NCBI GenBank assembly: GCA_964608615.1
Contig: CAZSQG010000049.1
Coordinates: 1-29,914, forward strand
DNA: 29,914 nt
Direction: 5' to 3'
Source of the DNA: CALEUX01 sp964608615
Lineage (GTDB): Bacteria; Bacteroidota; Bacteroidia; Bacteroidales; Marinilabiliaceae
The translations under genes were made by a program, and so were the position numbers. The notes beneath the pieces were generated by a model. That model was not told where the DNA came from and did not search any database. It worked only from the letters and a program-made list of their open reading frames with translations. Shown piece after piece: positions 24,894 to 29,914 of this stretch (position 1 is the first letter of the stretch; each line of letters begins with the position of its first letter).

Positions 24894-25535
24894 CTAAAGA
24901 AACGGATTGCTAATACGCTCAAAACCAATGGTGGTGGATGATCCATGCCCGGGATAAACCATTACATCATCAGGTAAAACCATAACTTTTGCCTGAATAC
25001 CACTAATTAGTTCATGCTGATTACCCCCGGGAAGATCACTCCGACCTATGCTACCCTTAAACAAAACATCTCCGGAGACCAGTATCCCCGATTGTAAGTT
25101 ATAAAATAGCACACCTCCGGGTGAATGCCCCGGAACATGAATAACTTTTAAAACAGTGTTTCCAAACTTCACCTCATAACCTTCCTCTAAATAACCGCCC
25201 AATGCCGGGGGATTCTCTTTTAAATTGACACCAAACTGAAGAGCATACGATTTAGTGTTTTCCAAAATAGATTCATCAGCAATATGAGCCTGTGGAGCTA
25301 ACCCATATTTTTCAAGAATAAAGCTGCATCCAAAAACATGATCGATATGAAGATGGGTCTGCAAAGCAATTACAGGTTTTAGATTCAGCGTTTCAATGGT
25401 TTTTACCAGTTTCGCCTGCTCATCCGAAGAATACATACCCGCATCAATAATGGCACACTCCTTTGTTTCATCATAAAGAATATAGGTGTTTTCCTGAAAA
25501 GGATTAAAAACTAATGAGTGTATCTGAACCATCAT
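24894..25535 (-). CDS. MBL-fold metallo-hydrolase, glyoxalase II-like
   Basis: A 213-aa metallo-beta-lactamase-fold hydrolase. Metal ligands are the THLHIDH motif (T-H-x-H-x-D-H) at about residues 60-66, a histidine in HVPGHSPGG at about 134-142, the aspartate in LVSGDVLFKGSIGRSDLPGG, and the last His in VYPGHGSST. This matches the YcbL/glyoxalase II-like small MBL proteins that hydrolyse thioesters such as S-lactoylglutathione, or unknown analogues in thiol systems without glutathione. It is cytoplasmic, with no signal peptide. Two adjacent Met codons (25535, 25532) can serve as starts. It lies 92 bp behind pcm on the same strand and could share its transcript. Substrate is uncertain. Confidence 0.85.
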   Translation of the reverse strand: MMVQIHSLVFNPFQENTYILYDETKECAIIDAGMYSSDEQAKLVKTIETLNLKPVIALQTHLHIDHVFGCSFILEKYGLAPQAHIADESILENTKSYALQFGVNLKENPPALGGYLEEGYEVKFGNTVLKVIHVPGHSPGGVLFYNLQSGILVSGDVLFKGSIGRSDLPGGNQHELISGIQAKVMVLPDDVMVYPGHGSSTTIGFERISNPFL

Positions 25536-25627
25536 ATGTTAGTTTAATTTATGTAATTTAAAGCTCCACTTTCCTCCGGTGCGACTACCATTAAGATATT
25601 CAGGTCGCCTTTGCTTTGTCTGCTTTT

Positions 25628-26281
25628 TTATTTTTGTTTGGCCACTCCCGAAAGCATCGGAACAAAAGCGCAGTCACCAAATTGCTCCTGTTCAAAATCG
25701 TCCTCCGATAAACGCCTAATGCGGGTCATAACCTGTTTTGATTCACCAATTGGGACAACCATTACTGACCCAATTTTCAACTGAAGCAACAATTTTTCCG
25801 GAATTTTGGCTGCCCCGGCAGTAACCAGGATAGCATCAAAGGGTGCAAATGTTGGTAATCCATCATATCCATCTCCAAAAAACAATCTTAAACGGTTATA
25901 ACCCAAAACAGACATTATTGTTTGCGCTTTTTTAAACAACTCAGGTTGGCGCTCAATGGAGAAAACATGAAGACCCATTTGACATAAAACAGCAGCCTGA
26001 TATCCCGAGCCTGTCCCCACCTCAAGAATCCGATCTCCGGGTTTAACATTAAGCAACTGGCTTTGAATGCCAACGGTAGATGGCTGTGAAATAGTTTGAC
26101 CCGCTCCAATAGGAAAAGCCATGTCCTGATAGGCAAATTTAACAAACGAACTGTCGAGAAAAAGATGACGCGGCACCGTGTTAATGGCATTTAGAACATC
26201 CATGCTGGTTATTCCTTTAGCCGCCAATTCCTCTACAAGCCTTGCTCGCAACCCTTTATGACGAAACGAATCTTCTTTCAT
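25628..26281 (-). CDS. pcm: Protein-L-isoaspartate O-methyltransferase
   Basis: Repairs aged proteins by methylating L-isoaspartyl residues with SAM in the cytoplasm. The family hallmarks are NTVPRHLFLDSSF near residue 35, GAGQTISQPSTVG with the active-site serine, the SAM motif ILEVGTGSGYQAAVLCQMG, FFGDGYDGLPTFAPFDAILV, and VVPIGESKQVMTRI. Length of about 217 aa is normal. The frame can extend to GTG at 26290, but the ATG at 26281 (MKEDSFRHKG) is the better start. It lies 92 bp upstream of the MBL-fold gene on the same strand. Its upstream side is a 296-bp spacer that contains a minus-strand terminator belonging to the LytTR gene. Confidence 0.94.
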   Translation of the reverse strand: MKEDSFRHKGLRARLVEELAAKGITSMDVLNAINTVPRHLFLDSSFVKFAYQDMAFPIGAGQTISQPSTVGIQSQLLNVKPGDRILEVGTGSGYQAAVLCQMGLHVFSIERQPELFKKAQTIMSVLGYNRLRLFFGDGYDGLPTFAPFDAILVTAGAAKIPEKLLLQLKIGSVMVVPIGESKQVMTRIRRLSEDDFEQEQFGDCAFVPMLSGVAKQK

Positions 26282-26340
26282 ATTATCCACAAAATTAGCA
26301 GAGTCATTGGTTGTTCAAAAGAAGAATGGCATAAATATCA

Positions 26341-26383
26341 AAAAAAGGTGCAACAACTTCTTAAACAAAAATTATTGCACCTT
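26341..26383 (-). terminator. Hairpin terminator downstream of the TPR-LytTR gene
   Basis: AAGGTGCAA (26345-26353) and TTGCACCTT (26375-26383) are perfect 9-bp arms. Read on the minus strand the second arm runs straight into a tract of T (complement of the A-run at 26341-26346), as in an intrinsic terminator. The gene it would end stops at 26578, so the 3' leader would be about 195 nt. Confidence 0.6.
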
Positions 26384-26577
26384 AAATACAAAGAACATAC
26401 GATTTGTTGGACGCTAAAAACAAATCGGCGTTTTCATATCGAGGAGGCAAAAGAACTAACTAAAATGATTTAAATGACCTCTGCTTATTAAACTCCACCC
26501 TTATTATCAAATCACCATAAAAACATCTGCAAAACACGAATAAACATATCATCAAAGCCTCTCAATTCCAAACACGT

Positions 26578-28770
26578 TTAATTACGTTTGCTATTCATTT
26601 GGTCAAAAAGTTGTTCGGCCACATTGCGCGATAATGGAAGTTTCACATTGGTATGTTCAAGTACAATAGAATACTGACGTAAATTCCCCTCAATGGCACT
26701 TATTTTTTGTGTATTTACAATATAGGATCGATGACACCGGAAAAACTGAGGATAATCCCGAAGGCTTTGTTCAATAGCCCCGAGGGTACTCCTCACTAAT
26801 GCTTTTATGATTCTATCGCCATCAATCATAAAAAATTCCTGATACACATTGTCCGATACCACATACAATAGGTTTTGCTGTTGAATTTCAATTTTTTGCC
26901 CGCCGCTATCAACAACCAATGGTGTTTGATTTGATACAGACGTTATTGATGAGGCCATCTTTGAGCTTTCTTTCCATTCCATTAACCGATGATTGAGTGT
27001 TTCAATCCATTTGATTGATATGATGCTTAAGCGCCAATAATAAATCATCATCGATTCAATACTTTTCACACCAAGATAACAAGTGGTTATTAACAACGCG
27101 AAATGAATCATCAAATCTAAATCAAACTTAATTCCCCCTAATAATACGGCTACTGCAGTGAGCATTATAATTATAAGCGATATTCCAAATAAGAGATGCA
27201 TTAACTCCACAAAAAGAGCTTTTCTTTTGTTTATCAACGAATTAAAAAACAAATGATCCTCACAAAAATAAAACACAAAAGAAATGATTGTCCAATACAT
27301 TGCAAATGACACATTGGCCTGCCCTGGTAACAAAAGAAAATAACAAAGCGTACTAATAACAACAAATCCAAGCGCACTGAAACCTGATTGCCATTTTGTA
27401 AGCATCACTGCCGGGGGCGAATACTTCCACCATAACTGAACATCAGCCCCAGCATGGGAGGCAAAACGAAATAACAACCTCGATTGGAAATACCAACTGA
27501 TGAGAGACAACAATAGCACAATGGCAAAAAAAACAACAATCAACTGGTTGCGTCTGACCATTCCAACTTGTGCCTCATACAATTGGATCAATTCAGCTTT
27601 TTTATCGGCCAGCTCCTGATCCGACATGGCTTCATTAATCATATAACCGAATTTGTCGATTTTCAAACTGTCATTCAACTGTTTATATTGCTGAAGATAG
27701 TTTATCGCTTTGGCATAATCCGTTTTGATTTGGTAAAGAGTAAACAGCTTATACAAAAGATTTTTCTCGCTTGCAATCCATCGCATTTTTCGAACATCGG
27801 ATAAGGATTGCAAATAAATTATCTCGGCATCATCATACTGCATCCTATCCATATAAACATCTCCCAGTACCACACTATTTATTACCTGGTCATTGCCAAC
27901 ACAGGAATCGGCGTAACTAATGCACTTATTTAAATGATAATTAGATGAATCCTCATTGCCTAGGTTTTGAAATGCCCGTGCCAGTTTCATGTGGATACGA
28001 CGCATGTCATATTCATTGCCATTTGTTTTTAATAGCTCATAGGCCTTTTGATAGTGAATCAGGCACTGACTAAAGTTTTTTACGTTTTGATGTGCTGTTC
28101 CCATTTCTTCATATATGATGGGATACAAATAGGACTCGAGAGTGACATTTGAATTGATGATACTTTCATAAATGGACAATTCCCGCTTAAAATCGCCACT
28201 CATTCCATACGCCTGGGCCAAGTAATAATCAACTAAGTATGATTCGGCAGAGTCCTTTAAACTGATGTATCTGTTTTTAACATCAACGATATCGATTATT
28301 GCTCCTTCGCAGTCACCTATTTTCATCTTTGTTAAGCCAATACTAAGCTTGCACTCAATTACCGCATAGTCATCATTTAATTCATTGGACAATTGATAAG
28401 CCAATTGACGATAATGCATCACTGAATCCAAATTCTGAGTTTCAGGAAAACATTCGAACCATGATGCGATTCGTTGATATGCCCAACAGAGAATTTCTTT
28501 ATCATTTGTTTGGATGGCTTGTTGGATAGCACTTCTGGCATAAAAATTCACCGAATCGGCATTAATACCAACGTAATAAAACGCCAATTCATTTTTTAAG
28601 CGCAATTGTTCGTGAATGCTTTTGGCCATTCGCATTTCCATCCGCAAACTATCAAAAAAATGCTCGTTTTGAGCTGATAAACTCATGGCAAAGGTATAAC
28701 ACACCAACAAGCACAGCATTAACCTACTATTGACAATCCGTTGACCTTTATCCAAATTTGAAGGGTTCAT
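26578..28770 (-). CDS. Membrane-spanning TPR regulator with C-terminal LytTR DNA-binding domain
   Basis: A 730-aa one-component regulator. A signal sequence (about residues 16-33, ending MSLSAQ) is followed by about seven TPR-like repeats (about 40-390). There are then five or six hydrophobic helices between about 405 and 580, including LIVVFFAIVLLLSLISWYF and ALGFVVISTLCYFLLL, and a linker. The LytTR domain (about 630-725) has LLYVVSDNVYQEFFMIDGD, RSTLGAIEQSL, the signature FFRCHRSYIVN and LPLSRNVAEQLF. LytTR binds DNA, so a membrane-tethered transcription factor fed by a periplasmic TPR sensor is inferred. Here the multi-helix block replaces the single helix seen in the kinase at 18945. It looks monocistronic. 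Its target is unknown, and no adjacent gene stands out. Confidence 0.87.
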   Translation of the reverse strand: MNPSNLDKGQRIVNSRLMLCLLVCYTFAMSLSAQNEHFFDSLRMEMRMAKSIHEQLRLKNELAFYYVGINADSVNFYARSAIQQAIQTNDKEILCWAYQRIASWFECFPETQNLDSVMHYRQLAYQLSNELNDDYAVIECKLSIGLTKMKIGDCEGAIIDIVDVKNRYISLKDSAESYLVDYYLAQAYGMSGDFKRELSIYESIINSNVTLESYLYPIIYEEMGTAHQNVKNFSQCLIHYQKAYELLKTNGNEYDMRRIHMKLARAFQNLGNEDSSNYHLNKCISYADSCVGNDQVINSVVLGDVYMDRMQYDDAEIIYLQSLSDVRKMRWIASEKNLLYKLFTLYQIKTDYAKAINYLQQYKQLNDSLKIDKFGYMINEAMSDQELADKKAELIQLYEAQVGMVRRNQLIVVFFAIVLLLSLISWYFQSRLLFRFASHAGADVQLWWKYSPPAVMLTKWQSGFSALGFVVISTLCYFLLLPGQANVSFAMYWTIISFVFYFCEDHLFFNSLINKRKALFVELMHLLFGISLIIIMLTAVAVLLGGIKFDLDLMIHFALLITTCYLGVKSIESMMIYYWRLSIISIKWIETLNHRLMEWKESSKMASSITSVSNQTPLVVDSGGQKIEIQQQNLLYVVSDNVYQEFFMIDGDRIIKALVRSTLGAIEQSLRDYPQFFRCHRSYIVNTQKISAIEGNLRQYSIVLEHTNVKLPLSRNVAEQLFDQMNSKRN

Positions 28771-28868
28771 TTAGTTGCTTTCTGATAAATCATTCAAATG
28801 ACAAAATAGTAAAATATTTGTACATAAATGATTTTACACAGCATATTGATCCATGAAGGAAGTAATAA

Positions 28869-28943
28869 GTGGAGTCGGAAAGAGGACTTTCACCTCCTCC
28901 CTCTCCTGAAACCGTATCCCGATGAAAAAATCGGAACAGGCTA
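28869..28943 (-). mobile_element. Degenerate group II intron 3' end (domain V and VI-like)
   Basis: On the minus strand, ~28943 to 28908 can fold as a domain V-like hairpin: AGCC and a matching CGGTTT at the base, a 2-nt bulge in the 3' strand, and a distal stem TTCCGAT/ATCGGGA. Immediately after it, 28906-28869 forms a domain VI-like hairpin: GGAG, then GGGAGGAGG paired with CCTCTTTCC around TGAAAGT, then GACTCC. An unpaired A lies 6 nt before CTCCAC, close to the known intron ending CCTACTCGAC. The terminal loop is T-rich and not GNRA, and no maturase gene is present, so it would be a relic. The match was read by eye, without covariance scoring. Confidence 0.42.
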
Positions 28944-29024
28944 TGAACCTCTCGATTACTTATGAGATTTTTATTGTTTTGTCGGTATTGGTGAATGCTT
29001 TGCATTTCAAACGGCTCTTCATAC

Positions 29025-29297
29025 CTAATCACAAATATTGCTAAAAGCTATGGATGAACCAATGCGGGTCGCTCCTTGCATTTGGTTTTCAAATACCTGA
29101 TTGCTATCCTTGTATACTAGTCTTTCTGCCACCTGCTCAACATGGTGAGCCGTATGTTTAACCGATACCAAATTTCGTGCGTGAGTACCGTACAAAACCT
29201 GCATTAGTAATTCATTAAGCATCTGACTACTGGTGTCAGAATTTTGGAAAGTTGCTCTATGTTTCCACGCCTTTTGTGCAGGTGCATCGAACGACAT
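29025..29297 (-). other. Unassigned 90-codon open frame in the 28771-29427 accessory spacer
   Basis: I do not recognise a family. The frame starts with MSFDAPAQKAWKHRATFQNS and continues with a low-hydrophobicity, His/Gln-rich stretch (VKHTAHHVEQVAERLVYKD), ending in IAFSNICD. It lies between the SUMF1-like gene and the intron-like relic on the same strand. It may be a real small protein, a fragment of a longer gene, or an open frame through structured intron RNA (domain I-like). It is not similar to a DGR Avd protein or to reverse transcriptase motifs as far as I can see. The region 29298-29427 also holds a short hairpin (GTCG/CGAC near 29330-29345). A second open frame at 28790-29032 crosses the intron-like hairpins and is not credited. 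Confidence 0.3.
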
Positions 29298-29427
29298 TTC
29301 TCAAAAACGTCTTTCTTGCTTCGCTAAGTCGGTCGTCCATTTCGACTAGCTCAATGACCGTATCCCTCCTTCTTTGGCAAACTTAATTTCTTTATCTCCT
29401 TTTTAGCTCAAAGCCTTTTACAGTAAA

Positions 29428-29914
29428 CTAAGGGACGAGGACAACGCGAAACCCTACAGCGCTGTCGCCATCGTTCGGGCCGTAGATGTCGCGATCAGCC
29501 GAGCGACAATTCTGAGCGTAACCGTACCAGCCGCCGCCACGAACCACGCGCCACGAGCCCGATGCACTACCGGCGGGGTTGGTTTGGGCTGTTGTTGGAT
29601 AAGTGCCGAACCAGTCGCTGCACCAGTCCCATACATTGCCGTGCATGTCGTGCAGGCCCCAGGCATTGGCAGGGTAAGTGCCTACGGCTTGGGTTTTGGC
29701 GGGGGAAGTGGTTACGGTATTGGTGCCCCCATTGTATGGGTATGCCCAATCGTAATTGGCTTGCAGGTTGGTTAAAAAATCACCGGTATTAAATGGCTTG
29801 GTAGTACCTGCCCGGCAGGCATACTCCCATTGTGTCTCGGTGGGCAAAGTGCCGCCTGCGTAGGTGGCAAACTCGGTTGCCCCGTACCATGTTACGTTTA
29901 TTACGGGGTGGTTT
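29428..29914 (-). CDS. SUMF1 / formylglycine-generating-enzyme-like protein, C-type-lectin fold (N-terminus beyond window)
   Basis: The 3' part of a coding region that enters from the right edge. The visible ~161 residues start NHPVINVTWYGATEFATYAG, continue LPTETQWEYACRAG and GLHDMHGNVWDWCSDWF, and end SWRVVRGGGWYGYAQNCRSA then DRDIYGPNDGDSAVGFRVVL. These are the signatures of the FGE-sulfatase/SUMF1 domain (a C-type-lectin-like fold), present in sulfatase activators and in many surface or adaptor proteins. An apparent start within the window is a TTG inside the conserved LPTE motif, so it is not the true start. It is clearly GC-richer than the rest of the window, which suggests acquisition or special sequence constraints. 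The C-terminal tail carries the variable-region-like segment listed next. Confidence 0.9.
   Translation of the reverse strand, partial: NHPVINVTWYGATEFATYAGGTLPTETQWEYACRAGTTKPFNTGDFLTNLQANYDWAYPYNGGTNTVTTSPAKTQAVGTYPANAWGLHDMHGNVWDWCSDWFGTYPTTAQTNPAGSASGSWRVVRGGGWYGYAQNCRSADRDIYGPNDGDSAVGFRVVLVP
29434..29532 (-). other. DGR-like variable region at the 3' end of the SUMF1 gene
   Basis: Between the invariant RGGGW and GFRVV there are 12-13 codons at positions where DGR targets have Asn-coding AAY in the template: TAC, GGT, TAC, GAT, GAC, ATC, TAC, GGC, GAT, GGC, GAC, AGC, GCT. All end in C or T, as expected if A at codon positions 1 and 2 was mutagenised and the third base kept. The separating codons (GCT CAG AAT TGT CGC TCG GCT and CCG) are conserved-type. 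It ends in a GC-rich stretch (29431-29456) like an initiation-of-mutagenic-homology site. The retroelement itself is not seen in the window, so active diversification is not shown. Confidence 0.5.

Noticed and set aside
26258..26473. 71-codon plus-strand frame between pcm and the LytTR gene (Lys/Leu-rich, ending in HIEEAKELTKMI)
   Set aside because: Its start overlaps pcm antisense, and its centre is the 9-bp hairpin plus T-tract that works as a minus-strand terminator. No family is recognisable. A small real gene is not fully excluded.
29011..29017. GAGCCGT on the minus strand, resembling the first bases of group II intron domain V
   Set aside because: The matching 3' strand is about 95 bp away. 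A better local domain V fold uses AGCC at about 28940. It was not used as evidence.
28790..29032. 80-codon minus-strand frame containing FFHRDTVSGEGGGESPLSDS
   Set aside because: It runs straight through the domain V/VI-like hairpins, and its composition reflects the structured RNA, so it is better read as intron relic than protein.
29562..29792. Plus-strand frames over the SUMF1-like gene
   Set aside because: They are GC-driven antisense shadows of a clear conserved minus-strand domain.

Overview
The window looks like a chromosomal segment from a member of the Bacteroidota, probably a Bacteroidales/Marinilabiliales-type anaerobe or facultative anaerobe. This is inferred from several things: AT-rich DNA with little Shine-Dalgarno signal; promoter -7 boxes of the TAnnTTTG type; large periplasmic-TPR signalling proteins (one TPR histidine kinase, one TPR/LytTR regulator); a Bacteroidetes-type serine palmitoyltransferase; and a SUMF1/C-type-lectin-fold protein. 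No rRNA, tRNA, CRISPR array or intact insertion sequence is visible.

Layout. (1) 1-3929, minus strand: an SLC12-like cation/chloride or amino-acid permease, cut by the window edge, behind a small MscS channel. This is a compact transport/osmotic pair. (2) 4183-5767, plus strand: an ArsR-type repressor, a rhodanese and a TauE/SafE exporter, a probable sulfur-compound module with a palindromic operator candidate. (3) 5773-6154: the wreck of a membrane-protein gene. (4) 6219-9193: an arsenic detoxification operon of arsR, arsC, arsM and acr3. A palindrome lies directly over the arsR -7 box and a strong hairpin terminator closes the operon. arsM is interrupted by one in-frame TAA. (5) 9321-11102: a secreted GH2 beta-glucuronidase-like enzyme. 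(6) 11291-13322: an SDR reductase and serine palmitoyltransferase, which together could make the first two steps of sphingolipid base synthesis. (7) 13829-18253: a Cys/Met PLP enzyme, a membrane zincin (DUF3267), a coiled-coil secreted protein, a SagB-like nitroreductase, and DUF2752 and TM2 proteins. (8) 18945-20867: a TPR histidine kinase whose H-box reads SHHVRTP instead of SHE(I/L)RTP. (9) 20875-26281, minus strand: an EamA transporter, the glycine cleavage P-protein, an MBL-fold hydrolase and protein-L-isoaspartate methyltransferase. (10) 26578-28770: a membrane-anchored TPR/LytTR regulator.

The right-hand edge (28771-29914) is the most accessory-like part. It ends in a GC-richer SUMF1/C-type-lectin-fold coding region. 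The C-terminal end of that region shows the pattern expected of a variable region diversified by a diversity-generating retroelement (DGR): AAY-type codons appear replaced by many NNY codons inside a conserved frame. Next to it lies what appears to be the degenerate 3' end (domains V and VI) of a group II intron. No template repeat, Avd or reverse transcriptase gene is inside the window, so the DGR reading is an inference. It needs the neighbouring sequence to the right, or the rest of the genome.

Two kinds of non-coding structure recur in the intergenic spaces. One is a composite repeat of about 80 bp with the core CGCTGCGCT, present at 11171-11250 and 18546-18626. The other is a set of inverted repeats, the most striking being a perfect 22-bp stem at 18644-18694.
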